A stretch of 64,000 nucleotides of DNA from Pseudomonadota bacterium. GTDB taxonomy: Bacteria > Pseudomonadota > Alphaproteobacteria > Caulobacterales > Caulobacteraceae. The notes under the pieces were generated by a model. That model saw only the letters and a program-made list of their open reading frames with translations. It searched no databases and had not been told where the DNA came from. The stretch's first letter is position 1. Each line of letters begins with the position of its first letter. The stretch is from positions 67,394 to 131,393 of the forward strand of contig JAEWJI010000063.1 of NCBI GenBank assembly GCA_023386645.1. Reading direction: 5' to 3'. The position numbers and the translations under genes were made by a program. Positions 34,566 through 42,810 of the stretch are shown piece by piece.

Positions 34566-34901
34566 TCATTCCTCGCCGCGACAGACCTGCGCGATACGGT
34601 TAGCCATCCGAACGTCGCGTTCCGCCAGCGCGATCTGATGCGCTTCGCCGCATTTGCCCTCGTTCACCAACGTCGCGAGACGTTCGGCCCGGTCCATCTG
34701 GATCCGTTCCGCCTCGGCTCTCTGGCGGGCGATCACGCTGTTGGGCTCATTGCGGTACGATTGCTGCCGCGCCCGTTCCAGGTCGTTCAGTCCCATTGGA
34801 TTTCCGATCGGCGGCGGGGTGGCTCGAGCAAACTGAGCGGCGGCTGGATTGGCGGGAATGAGTACTCCGGCCATGGCGATGGCGATCGCGATCACGCGCA
34901 T
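34566..34901 (-). CDS. Hypothetical secreted protein
   Basis: A 111-residue protein from ATG (complement of 34899-34901), chosen since it opens a signal peptide (RVIAIAIAMAGVLIPANPAAAQ). The mature part is charged and probably helical (ARQRAEAERIQMDRAERLATL) and has two cysteines near the end (GKCGEAHQIAL, AQVCRGEE) that may pair. No family recognised. It ends four bases after the flhA stop, convergent to it. Confidence 0.65.
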   Translation of the reverse strand: MRVIAIAIAMAGVLIPANPAAAQFARATPPPIGNPMGLNDLERARQQSYRNEPNSVIARQRAEAERIQMDRAERLATLVNEGKCGEAHQIALAERDVRMANRIAQVCRGEE

Positions 34902-34994
34902 GGGACACCTCCGTGAGAGCGGCCCGCCTCGGATGACGGCGTCGTGCGAACCCTGCGGCGACACTCCGCCCGCGCCCTCGGGCTGTCAACCGCC

Positions 34995-35705
34995 TCAGTC
35001 CACCTTCATCCATCCGCCGGCGGAGGCGTCGCGGGCGATGTCGTTGGCGGGGCGGGCGATCAGGCCGGACTGGGTGATCCAGACCTCATAGGCGGCGCCA
35101 TTGGCCATGGGCATATAGGCGGCGCCCCCATAGAGCGTGTCCACCGCATCGACGTAGCGCCGATACTCCCGCGCGGTGTCCCAGGCGCTGATCGTCCACG
35201 GCAGCCAGTCAGGGCCGGTCTGCCCGCCTGACAGGGGGTGCACGCTACGCTCGGCGTTCAGTTCCTGGGCGATCGACTGATACCGTCCGGAAAGGCGATC
35301 CAGCCGATACTGGGCATCCAACCCCAGCACATTGGCCCAGGGCTTCCACTTCAGGACCTGGGCCTCGATCCGCCATTCGTCGCCGTTCACCGAATAGACC
35401 GCGGAGCGCTCGGCCCCGCCGTCGAGCAGCGGCGGCTGCGTCACCGTGATGTCGAACAGCTGCGGACCCTTCTGGACCATGGTCAGGCGCGCGACCGGGC
35501 GCTCATGGGTCAGGCGGGCGTAGGTCTGGACATTCAGGGCCAGCAGCGATGCGATCGCCGCCGCCGCGATGGCCCCTCCGCCCAGGGCCCCGCCCAAAAA
35601 GCCCGTGATTAGCCGTCCTCGGAAGAGCCGGCCCAGGCCGGCGAAAAGCACCACCGCGCCCAGAAGGGCGACGAGCGCCGGCACGATCCACCACCACCAG
35701 ACCAT
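34995..35705 (-). CDS. Hypothetical inner-membrane protein with extracytoplasmic domain
   Basis: A 236-residue protein. Two N-terminal helices (VPALVALLGAVVLFAGLGRLF and FLGGALGGGAIAAAAIASLLAL) are followed by a soluble domain with alternating strands (PQLFDITVTQPPLLDGG, SVNGDEWRIEAQVLKW) and a conserved-looking WLPWTISAWDTAREYRRYVDAVDTLYGGAAYM. I recognise the layout from Caulobacterales hypothetical proteins but not a function. A 90-base gap without features separates it from the previous gene. Confidence 0.65.
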   Translation of the reverse strand: MVWWWWIVPALVALLGAVVLFAGLGRLFRGRLITGFLGGALGGGAIAAAAIASLLALNVQTYARLTHERPVARLTMVQKGPQLFDITVTQPPLLDGGAERSAVYSVNGDEWRIEAQVLKWKPWANVLGLDAQYRLDRLSGRYQSIAQELNAERSVHPLSGGQTGPDWLPWTISAWDTAREYRRYVDAVDTLYGGAAYMPMANGAAYEVWITQSGLIARPANDIARDASAGGWMKVD

Positions 35706-35818
35706 CTCTCACCCTCCTCCACCGCCAAGCTTCTTAACCTAATCGTTGAGGAAACGGGAGGTTGCGTACGGAAGCGGTGCTGGACAGGGCCCGGGGCGCC
35801 GCTAAAGCTTCACGGCGC

Positions 35819-37351
35819 ATGCCCCAGCGAATTCCCGGCTCTCTGTCCTCGCTTTCGCGCTTCCTGCGCTCGCGCACCCTTGGCCGTTCGATCGTCATGC
35901 TGCTGGCGGCGGCCATACTCCTGCTGTTGGGTGTGAACTTCACCACCTTCCTGATGATCCGGCGTACAGCCGAGTTCAACGACCGGGTTGAGCACATCCA
36001 GGAGATGCGCCGCGCGGTGCGGGGGACCTTGATCACCATGCTGGACGCCGAAAGCGCCAAGCGGGCCTTTCTGCTGACGGCGCACCCGGAATATCTCCAG
36101 CTCTATCGCGCCGCGCGCGACCGGATGCCTGCCTCCCTGGACAATCTGGCGGCCGCCAGCGAGGGCGATCTCGCCGCTGAGGCTGGGGTGGAGGCGATCA
36201 TCCGGCTCCAGCGGGACAAGTTCTTGGACATGGAGCAGACCCTGGCCCTGGCCCAGTCGGGCCAGATCGGCGGCGCGATCCAGCAGATGCGAAGCGGTCA
36301 CGGCAAGCGGCTGATGGACGCTCTGCGTGACGAGACCAGCGCGCTGGACGACGACCTGTCCGATCGGCTGGAAGAGCAGACGCGACGCTCGGAGCGGTCG
36401 GCCCAGGTCACGCTTGCCGTGAATGCGGTGGCGGCGGTGCTGATCCTGGTGCTGGCGGGCATCGTCCTGATGCTCATCCGCCGCTATGTCGGCGACATCA
36501 ACCGGGCGCGCGACGACCTGGACCGCATCAACGCCGGGCTGGAGGAAACCATCCGCGCCCGCACCGCCGCCCTGACCCGCGCCAACGAGGAGGTCCAGCG
36601 TTTCGCCTATATCGTCAGCCACGACCTGCGCTCGCCGTTGGTCAACGTCATGGGCTACACCTCGGAGCTGAAGACGGCCGGGGAGGCGATCGACCGCCAG
36701 CTGACCCGCGTGGAGACCGCCAAGCCCGACCTGATCGAGCAGGAAGCCATCACGGCGGCCCGACAGGACATCCCGGAATCGATCGGCTTCATCCGCGCCT
36801 CCACCGAGAAGATGGACCGGCTGATCAACGCCATCCTGAAGCTGTCGCGCGAAGGTCGGCGGGCCCTGGTCCCGGAAACCCTGGACATGACCCGGATGGT
36901 CGAGACCATCGCGGACACCGTCCGTCACCAACTGGACAGCGCCGACGCCGAGGTCGTGGTCGAACCGCTGCCGGAGGTCGAGAGCGACCGGCTGTCGATG
37001 GAGCAGATCATCGGCAACCTTATCGACAACGCCGTGAAGTACCTGGACCGTCAGCGGCCGGGTCGGATCGTGGTCAGCGGCCGGGACCTGCCCGGGGGGT
37101 GGGTTGAATACGCCGTCGCCGACAACGGCCGCGGCATCGCCCAGCGCGACCACGAGCGCATCTTCGAACTGTTCCGCCGCTCCGGGCGCCAAGACCGCGC
37201 CGGAGAGGGGCTCGGCCTGGCCTTCGTCCGTAACAGCGTCCGTCGTCTGGGCGGCGAGATCACCGTCGAGTCCGTCCTCGGCGAAGGCTCGACATTCCGC
37301 CTGAAATTCCCCAAACGCCTCGTCGTCGAAGAGGCCGGAGACCTGATGTGA
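35819..37351 (+). CDS. CHASE3-domain sensor histidine kinase
   Basis: A 510-residue kinase from ATG 35819 (an in-frame TTG at 35762 is less likely). Membrane helix at about 24-46, an extracytoplasmic CHASE3 domain (RRTAEFNDRVEHIQEMRRAVRGTLITMLDAESAKRAF would be its first part, seen at residues 48-85), a second helix near 197-221, the phospho-acceptor H268 in SHDLRSPL, and the ATPase domain with N-box GNLIDNAVKY, DNGRGI and GEGLGLAFVR. First gene of a three-gene relay; a GTG for the receiver overlaps its stop (GTGA). Signal unknown. Confidence 0.92.
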   Translation: MPQRIPGSLSSLSRFLRSRTLGRSIVMLLAAAILLLLGVNFTTFLMIRRTAEFNDRVEHIQEMRRAVRGTLITMLDAESAKRAFLLTAHPEYLQLYRAARDRMPASLDNLAAASEGDLAAEAGVEAIIRLQRDKFLDMEQTLALAQSGQIGGAIQQMRSGHGKRLMDALRDETSALDDDLSDRLEEQTRRSERSAQVTLAVNAVAAVLILVLAGIVLMLIRRYVGDINRARDDLDRINAGLEETIRARTAALTRANEEVQRFAYIVSHDLRSPLVNVMGYTSELKTAGEAIDRQLTRVETAKPDLIEQEAITAARQDIPESIGFIRASTEKMDRLINAILKLSREGRRALVPETLDMTRMVETIADTVRHQLDSADAEVVVEPLPEVESDRLSMEQIIGNLIDNAVKYLDRQRPGRIVVSGRDLPGGWVEYAVADNGRGIAQRDHERIFELFRRSGRQDRAGEGLGLAFVRNSVRRLGGEITVESVLGEGSTFRLKFPKRLVVEEAGDLM

Positions 37352-37773
37352 GCCACCCCGTCAAAATCGTCATGGTCGAGGACGATCACGGCCACGCCAA
37401 GCTGATCGAAAAGAACATCCGGCGGGCGAACATCAACAACGAGATCGCCCACTTCGACGCCGGTCAGCCCGCGCTGGACTATCTGTTCAGCGAAGAGATC
37501 GCGTCCAACGGGCCGCTGTTGATCCTGCTGGACCTCAACCTGCCGGACATGCAGGGCACCGACATCCTGGCGGAGGTGAAGCGCGACGAGCGGCTGAAAC
37601 GCGCGCCGGTCGTGGTGCTGACCACCACCGACGACAAGGTCGAGATCCAGCGCTGTTACGACCTGGGCTGCAACGTCTACATCACCAAGCCGGTGGATTA
37701 CGACAGCTTCGCCGACGCCATCCGCCAGCTGGGCCTGTTCCTGTCCGTCATGCAGGCTCCGGAGATCGAATGA
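37348..37773 (+). CDS. Stand-alone response regulator receiver
   Basis: A 141-residue CheY-like protein of the Rcp1 type, starting at GTG 37348. Acidic pair EDD (11-13), phospho-acceptor D62 in LLDLNLPDMQG, Thr in VVLTTTDD and Lys in YITKPVDY. It has no output domain, so it probably passes phosphate between the CHASE3 kinase in front and the receiver-kinase behind. Overlaps of four bases at both ends show tight coupling. Confidence 0.93.
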   Translation: MSHPVKIVMVEDDHGHAKLIEKNIRRANINNEIAHFDAGQPALDYLFSEEIASNGPLLILLDLNLPDMQGTDILAEVKRDERLKRAPVVVLTTTDDKVEIQRCYDLGCNVYITKPVDYDSFADAIRQLGLFLSVMQAPEIE

Positions 37774-38825
37774 CGCCTTTCGCGCCGGTTGAGGCGCCGG
37801 CGATCCGGCTCCTCTACATCGACGACGATCACGGTCTTTCGCGCCTCGTGCAGAAGGAACTGTCGCGTCATGGCTATCAGGTCACCTGCGCGCCCGACGG
37901 CGACGCGGGCCTGGAGGCGCTGGCGGCCGCCGAATACGACATCTGCGCGTTGGACCACTACATGCCCGGCCGGGATGGGCTGGACGTTCTGCCCGATATC
38001 CTGGCGCTGCCGAACCCCCCGCCGGTGGTCTATGTCACCGGAGCCCAGGAGGGCCGGATCGCGGTGGCCGCGCTTCGCGCCGGAGCGGCCGACTACGTCA
38101 TCAAGGACGTGTCCGAGGACTTCACGTCCCTGTTGCGCTCAGCGCTCGAGGACGCCTTGCTGCGCGAGCGGCTCAAGCGTGAGAACGAAGAGGCTCAGGA
38201 GCAGGTGCGCCTGGCCCGCGACCGCGCCGAGGCCATGCTGCGCGAGGTCAACCACCGGGTCGGCAACTCGTTGCAGCTGGTCTCCAGCTTCATGTCGCTA
38301 CAGCAGCGGCACCTGGTCGACGAAGGCGCGCGTAACGCGCTGAAGGAGGCGCAGGCGCGCATCGAGGCGGTCGCCCATGTCCATCGGCGGCTCTACACCT
38401 CTGCGGACATGGCGACGGTCGCCATGGATGAATACCTCGCCGGGCTGGTGGACGAACTCTCCAAGTCGCTGGGTCCCGACGACGCGTCGCCGAACATTAC
38501 GCTGAAGGCGGCGCCCATGAAGGTGAACACCGACCAGGCGGTGTCGCTCGGGGTCGTCGTCACCGAGCTCGTCACCAATGCGGTGAAGTACGCCTATGCT
38601 CCGGGGGAGTCGGGGGAAATCCGCGTGATCCTGGAACCCGATGGGCGTGACGGACGGGCGCTGCTGACGGTCGAGGACGATGGTCCCGGCATTGGCGACG
38701 CCAAACCCAAGGGCACCGGCTTGGGCGGCAAGATCATCGCCGCCATGGCCTCCGGCCTGCGGTCCTCAGTCGAATACGACCCGGCCCACAAGGGCGCCCG
38801 CGCGCGCATGGTCTTCGACCTTTGA
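37770..38825 (+). CDS. Receiver-HisKA_2 histidine kinase
   Basis: A 351-residue protein: an N-terminal receiver (DDD 18-20, D62 in CALDHYMPGRDG, K112 in YVIKDVSED), a coiled-coil link (LLRERLKRENEEAQEQVRLARDRAEAM) and a HisKA_2-type kinase with H162 in EVNHRVGNSLQLVSSF, N-box ELVTNAVKYAY and DDGPGIGD. Such kinases act in general stress or light/energy pathways of alphaproteobacteria. Its ATG overlaps the stop of the previous receiver gene, and its own stop overlaps the NUDIX start. Confidence 0.92.
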   Translation: MTPFAPVEAPAIRLLYIDDDHGLSRLVQKELSRHGYQVTCAPDGDAGLEALAAAEYDICALDHYMPGRDGLDVLPDILALPNPPPVVYVTGAQEGRIAVAALRAGAADYVIKDVSEDFTSLLRSALEDALLRERLKRENEEAQEQVRLARDRAEAMLREVNHRVGNSLQLVSSFMSLQQRHLVDEGARNALKEAQARIEAVAHVHRRLYTSADMATVAMDEYLAGLVDELSKSLGPDDASPNITLKAAPMKVNTDQAVSLGVVVTELVTNAVKYAYAPGESGEIRVILEPDGRDGRALLTVEDDGPGIGDAKPKGTGLGGKIIAAMASGLRSSVEYDPAHKGARARMVFDL

Positions 38826-39286
38826 TGCGATCCTACGCGCTGCAGTTCGGGCAGGCGGAACGGGGTCTCGACTACCGCGACCGGCCCACAGCCTTTGGTC
38901 TGGTGTTCCAGGATCGAAAGCTGGCGTGCGTGCGCGTCACGCGGGATCGGCCCTATTACGACCTGCCGGGCGGTGCGATCGATGGTGATGAGACCGAGGA
39001 ACAGGCGCTGGTCCGCGAGTTCCGTGAGGAGACGGGCCTCGATGTCCGGCCGGTCCTGCGCATCGCCGAGGCCTCGCAGTTTTTTCTGAAGTCGGATGGG
39101 CAGGCCGTGAACAACCACGGCGGCTTCTGGATCGCGGAACAGCTTGGGTTCGAGCCCTCGACCAAGGTCGAGGACGACCACGAACTGGTCTGGCTTCACC
39201 CCCGGACGGCCCTGGCTGAGCTGCGTCACGACGCGCACGCCTGGGCGGTCGCCGCCTGGCTGCGACATCACGGGGCCGCCGGCTGA
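38825..39286 (+). CDS. NUDIX hydrolase
   Basis: A 153-residue protein from ATG 38825, whose A is the last base of the kinase stop (TGATG). The Nudix box is complete: GGAIDGDETEEQALVREFREETGL (residues 49-72; pattern GX5EX7REUXEEXGU). Such enzymes hydrolyse nucleoside diphosphates linked to another group. The substrate cannot be told. Operon linkage to a phosphorelay is curious but may be only positional. Confidence 0.9.
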   Translation: MRSYALQFGQAERGLDYRDRPTAFGLVFQDRKLACVRVTRDRPYYDLPGGAIDGDETEEQALVREFREETGLDVRPVLRIAEASQFFLKSDGQAVNNHGGFWIAEQLGFEPSTKVEDDHELVWLHPRTALAELRHDAHAWAVAAWLRHHGAAG

Positions 39287-39360
39287 GGAACGATCGCCCG
39301 AGGCGGGGCATTTCCTGACCGTAGCCCGGCCATGGCGGCCGGGATGGAACAGGAGCTCCC

Positions 39361-39546
39361 ATGCCCGATCATGATCGCGTCGAAGGCGCCGGCAAGAACC
39401 TCGGCGGCAAGCTCAAGGAAGCGGCCGGCAAGGCCACCGGCGACACCAAGCTGCAGGCCGACGGCAAGGCCGACCAGTTCGAGGGCAAGGTCCAGAACAC
39501 GGTGGGCGGCATCAAGGACACGCTGCGCGGCGACAAGCGCAACTGA
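39361..39546 (+). CDS. CsbD family stress protein
   Basis: A 61-residue hydrophilic protein with the CsbD repeat pattern: VEGAGKNLGGKLKEAAGKATGD and QFEGKVQNTVGGIKDTLRG. CsbD-like proteins are abundant stress-induced proteins of unknown mechanism, often under the general stress sigma factor. AGGAGCTCCC precedes the ATG. Confidence 0.93.
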   Translation: MPDHDRVEGAGKNLGGKLKEAAGKATGDTKLQADGKADQFEGKVQNTVGGIKDTLRGDKRN

Positions 39547-39614
39547 TCCGGCCTTGAACGCCTCTCTTCGCGCCCTCGGCCCCGCCGGGGGCGCTCTGGC
39601 GCGTGGTCCGGCCG

Positions 39615-40805
39615 CTACTTCGCCAGGCTGCGCATCGCCCGCTCAAGCCCGTCCAGCGTCAGCGGGTACATGCGGTCCTCGATGACCTCGCGGATCAGGC
39701 CGGTCGAGGCGGAGTAGCCCCAGTACTTCTCCGGTGTCGGGTTCAGCCAGGCCAGCTTCTCCCACTGATCCTTGGCCCGCTTCAGCCAGACCGCTCCCGC
39801 CTCCTCGTTCCAGTGCTCGACCGAGCCTCCGGGCATGGTGATCTCATAGGGGCTCATGGCCGCGTCGCCGACGAAGACCGCGCGCCAGTCGCCGCCGTAG
39901 CGGTGGAGCACGTCCCAGGTCGGCGTCTTCTCCGAATGACGGCGGCGGTTGTCCTTCCACACCCCCTCGTAGAGGCAGTTGTGGAAGTAGAAGAACTCCA
40001 GGTGCCTGAACTCCGTCCGCACGGCGGAGAACAGCTCCTCGCAGAGCTTCACGTGCGCATCCATCGAGCCGCCGATGTCGAGGAACAGCAAGAGCTTGAT
40101 GGTGTTGCGCCGCTCCGGCCGCATGCGGATGTCCAGCCAGCCTTGGCGCGCCGTCCCGTCGATGGTGCCGTCGATATCCAGTTCGTCGGGCGAGCCCTGA
40201 CGTGCGAACCGGCGGAGGCGGCGCAGCGCGACCTTGATGTTGCGGGTGCCCAGTTCGACGCTGTCGTCCAGGTTTCGGTACTCGCGCTTCTCCCAGACCT
40301 TGACCGCGCGACCCTGACGGCCCGGGCCGCCGATGCGCACGCCCTCGGGATTGTAGCCGCCGTGGCCGAAAGGGCTGGTTCCGCCCGTGCCGATCCACTT
40401 GTTCCCACCCTCGTGCCGGCCCTTCTGCTCCTCGAGCCGTTCTTTCAGCGTTTCCATCAGCTTCTCAAAGCCGCCAAGCGCCTCGATCTGCGCCTTCTCC
40501 TCGTCGGTCAGGAACTTCTCGTTCAGCAGGCGAAGCCAGTCCTCGGGAATGTCGCCTGAGACCTCATCGCCGGCGCCGACCGTCTCCAGCCCCTGGAAGA
40601 CCCTGGCGAACACCTGGTCGAACCGGTCATAGTGCTTCTCGTCCTTGATCAGAACGGCGCGCGACAGGTGGTAGAAGTCCTCCACCGGCATGCCGGAGCC
40701 GGGCCCGACCACGCCCCGATCCATGGCCTCCATGAGGTGCAGCCACTCCTTCAGCGACACGGGCGCCTTCGCCTCTCGCAGGGCCGTGAAGAAGGGGAGA
40801 AACAT
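39615..40805 (-). CDS. VWA domain-containing protein (CoxE-like)
   Basis: A 396-residue protein with an N-terminal CoxE-like helical region (FFTALREAKAPVSLKEWLHLMEAM), a Gly-rich middle (GGTSPFGHGGYNPEGVRIGG) and a C-terminal von Willebrand A domain whose metal site reads DIGGSMDAH. Such proteins usually work with a MoxR-type AAA+ ATPase in protein-complex assembly; no MoxR gene is present on either side. Its ATG shares a base with the HepT stop (TGATG), making it the third gene of a run with mntA and hepT. Confidence 0.88.
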   Translation of the reverse strand: MFLPFFTALREAKAPVSLKEWLHLMEAMDRGVVGPGSGMPVEDFYHLSRAVLIKDEKHYDRFDQVFARVFQGLETVGAGDEVSGDIPEDWLRLLNEKFLTDEEKAQIEALGGFEKLMETLKERLEEQKGRHEGGNKWIGTGGTSPFGHGGYNPEGVRIGGPGRQGRAVKVWEKREYRNLDDSVELGTRNIKVALRRLRRFARQGSPDELDIDGTIDGTARQGWLDIRMRPERRNTIKLLLFLDIGGSMDAHVKLCEELFSAVRTEFRHLEFFYFHNCLYEGVWKDNRRRHSEKTPTWDVLHRYGGDWRAVFVGDAAMSPYEITMPGGSVEHWNEEAGAVWLKRAKDQWEKLAWLNPTPEKYWGYSASTGLIREVIEDRMYPLTLDGLERAMRSLAK

Positions 40806-41137
40806 CAGAGGCGCTCTAGCGCCGCCGCGAGCGCGGGGACGTCCTGGGTTGCGATGGTCCAGAGCACTAGCGTCTCAGTCGATGGATAATCGTGCGCGAG
40901 CCGGTGCCGAAGGCTGATCATGCCGCGCCAATCTACATCAGGCAGCCGAGCCTTGATCGCGTCGGATAGGCGATGCGCCGCCTCGCCGATCATTAGCAGG
41001 CGAAAGGCCGTGGCGTCCTGGCACATCAAGTCATTGCTGAACTCCGCGGTCGATCGCCCGTCGAGATACGCTTGAATCAGCGAAGTGCATTCGCGGATTT
41101 CGGCAAGCAGCGCCTGGTCGGTGCGTTCAGATCGCAA
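40805..41137 (-). CDS. hepT: HepT-like toxin (DUF86, RNase/AMPylation target)
   Basis: A 110-residue all-helical protein with the HepT motif R77-X4-H82-X-Y84 (RHRLAHDY). HepT-type toxins are HEPN-fold RNases; in known systems the tyrosine of this motif is modified with AMP by the partner MntA. It begins at TTG (complement of 41135-41137), eleven bases inside the mntA gene. It ends on the VWA start codon. Confidence 0.9.
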   Translation of the reverse strand: MRSERTDQALLAEIRECTSLIQAYLDGRSTAEFSNDLMCQDATAFRLLMIGEAAHRLSDAIKARLPDVDWRGMISLRHRLAHDYPSTETLVLWTIATQDVPALAAALERL

Positions 41138-41414
41138 CGGCGTCTCGTAAGGCGCGATTGCGGATGTGCGGGTTCTTCAGACTCGCATCGGTGATCAGGT
41201 CCACGTCTCGCCCGAGCCTGTCCTCGATCTCATCTGCGAGGCTGAAGAAGCGGAAGCCCATTGGCCTGGCCAGATCCACCAGCAAATCGACGTCGCTGTC
41301 CGGCCCGGCCTCGTCGCGGGCGTAGCTGCCGAACAGGCGCACGTTGACGATGCCCTGCTCCTCCAGCCAAGGCTTCAGCTCGCGCAACTTGGCCAGCAGT
41401 TCGTCGCGGGTCAT
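41127..41414 (-). CDS. mntA: MntA-like nucleotidyltransferase antitoxin
   Basis: A 95-residue minimal nucleotidyltransferase with the motif G29-S30-X10-D41-V-D43 (FGSYARDEAGPDSDVDLLVD) and the late Asp in GRDVDLITDASL. MntA antitoxins block HepT by adding AMP to its tyrosine. It is the first gene of the run mntA-hepT-VWA. GC and codon use look like the neighbours, so there is no clear sign of recent transfer. Confidence 0.9.
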   Translation of the reverse strand: MTRDELLAKLRELKPWLEEQGIVNVRLFGSYARDEAGPDSDVDLLVDLARPMGFRFFSLADEIEDRLGRDVDLITDASLKNPHIRNRALRDAVAI

Positions 41415-41442
41415 GACGCGATCATAACGCGCCTCGGCGGGA

Positions 41443-42165
41443 TCAGGAACCGACGCGGTCGATCAGCCTTTGGGCGTCACCCGGCGCGGCCGTGCCTATG
41501 TCGTTGTCGAAATAGGCGAAGACATCGTGCTGGTCGCGCCAGTCCGCGATCCGTTTCGCCCAGGTATCGAGCTCGGCGTGCGGATAGCTGCCGAAATAGC
41601 GACCGCCGGGGCCGTGGCCGCGCAGGTAGACGAAGTCCGCCGTCGCCTCCCAGGGAGCCGGCGCGTGATGATGGTCGGAGATGCACAGGGCGACGTTGGC
41701 GTCGCGAAGGCGCGCCAGCACCGGCGCCTCGTACCAGTCGGGGCTCCTGAACTCGATCGAGAACCGCGGGCCGGCGGGCAGGGCTTTCAGGAAGCCGTCC
41801 AGCCGGTCGTCGTCCCGCTTCATGTTCGGCGGCAACTGAACCAGGATCGGTCCCAGCTTGGGGCCCAGAACCTCGGCGCGCGACATCATATAGGCGAGGG
41901 GCTCGTCCGGGTCCTCGAGCCGCTTCATGTGGCTGAGGAACCTCGACGCCTTCCAGGCGAAGACGAAGTCGTCGGGCGTCCCCTCGCGCCAGGCCGCGAC
42001 GGCGCCCTGGTTGGGCATCCGATAGAAGCTGCCGTTGATCTCCAGCGTCGGAAAGCGGGCGGAGATGTACGCCAGCCGGTCGGCCGCCTTCAGATCCTTC
42101 GGATAGAAGGGCCCCGTCCACTCCTTGTAGACCCATCCCGACGTGCCGATCCGAACCTGGCCCAT
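41443..42165 (-). CDS. DUF72 domain-containing protein
   Basis: A 240-residue protein with the DUF72 (YecE-like) pattern: IGTSGWVYKEWTGPFYP, LEINGSFYRMPN, FVFAWKASRFLSHMKRL, ILVQLPPNMKRD, SIEFRSPDWYE and the C-terminal VFAYFDNDIGTAAPGDAQ. The fold is a TIM barrel; the activity is not known. It lies 28 bases upstream of mntA on the same strand, so it might be transcribed with that run. Confidence 0.93.
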   Translation of the reverse strand: MGQVRIGTSGWVYKEWTGPFYPKDLKAADRLAYISARFPTLEINGSFYRMPNQGAVAAWREGTPDDFVFAWKASRFLSHMKRLEDPDEPLAYMMSRAEVLGPKLGPILVQLPPNMKRDDDRLDGFLKALPAGPRFSIEFRSPDWYEAPVLARLRDANVALCISDHHHAPAPWEATADFVYLRGHGPGGRYFGSYPHAELDTWAKRIADWRDQHDVFAYFDNDIGTAAPGDAQRLIDRVGS

Positions 42166-42202
42166 GGCGGTGGCAACGGGCCTTGCGACGACGCCGTTCC
42201 CC

Positions 42203-42730
42203 TCAGCCCTTCCTCAGGATGAACTCGCGGTCCAGCCAGGAGCCGACCGGGTAGTCGTATTCTCCGGCCTTCTGGAAGCCGTGGGCGCCGTACAGTTTCT
42301 GGGCCTTCAGGTTGCCGCTCCAGACTCCGATCCACTGCGGACCTCCCCAACGCGTGTCCATCGCCTCCATCGCCAGCGCCAGTAGCCGCGTGCCGACGCC
42401 CAGCCCCTGAGCGGCGCGCGACACATACAGCCGTTTCAGCTCCGCATGTTCCGGCCGCGCCTCCGGGTGGGGCAGGGCGCAGCCGCCGACGGTGGCGAAG
42501 CCCAGCAGTTCGCCTTCACGCTCCGCCACGAACCAGGTCCGGTCGGGATGCTCCAGGTCCTCGCGCGTCGTCGCGACGCTGAAACTCTTGTCCAGGAAGG
42601 CCTTCAGGTCCGCTTCCGGGTAGGGAATGCCGAACCCTTCCACGAAGGTGTCGACGAAGGTCTGGCGGGCCAGCACGGCCAGACGCTCGGCGTCATCCGG
42701 GCGGCCTTGGCGGGAGTGGATCTCGGTCAT
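42203..42730 (-). CDS. GNAT family N-acetyltransferase
   Basis: A 175-residue protein with the GNAT acetyl-CoA motif (LYVSRAAQGLGVGTRLLALAMEA) and the beta-bulge region (ELLGFATVGGCAL). The C-terminal VWSGNLKAQKLYGAHGFQKAGEYDYPVG is typical of the family. Acceptor substrate unknown. It is on the same strand as and 37 bases upstream of the DUF72 gene, divergent from the deacetylase gene; 80 bases between them would hold both promoters. Confidence 0.92.
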   Translation of the reverse strand: MTEIHSRQGRPDDAERLAVLARQTFVDTFVEGFGIPYPEADLKAFLDKSFSVATTREDLEHPDRTWFVAEREGELLGFATVGGCALPHPEARPEHAELKRLYVSRAAQGLGVGTRLLALAMEAMDTRWGGPQWIGVWSGNLKAQKLYGAHGFQKAGEYDYPVGSWLDREFILRKG

Positions 42731-42810
42731 GCGCCGCCTCTAGCGCGCCGCCCCCTCTGCGTCATGCGCGATGGAGACAGAGCTCGCAGCCAGCCCTATT
42801 CTGCGGCGCG

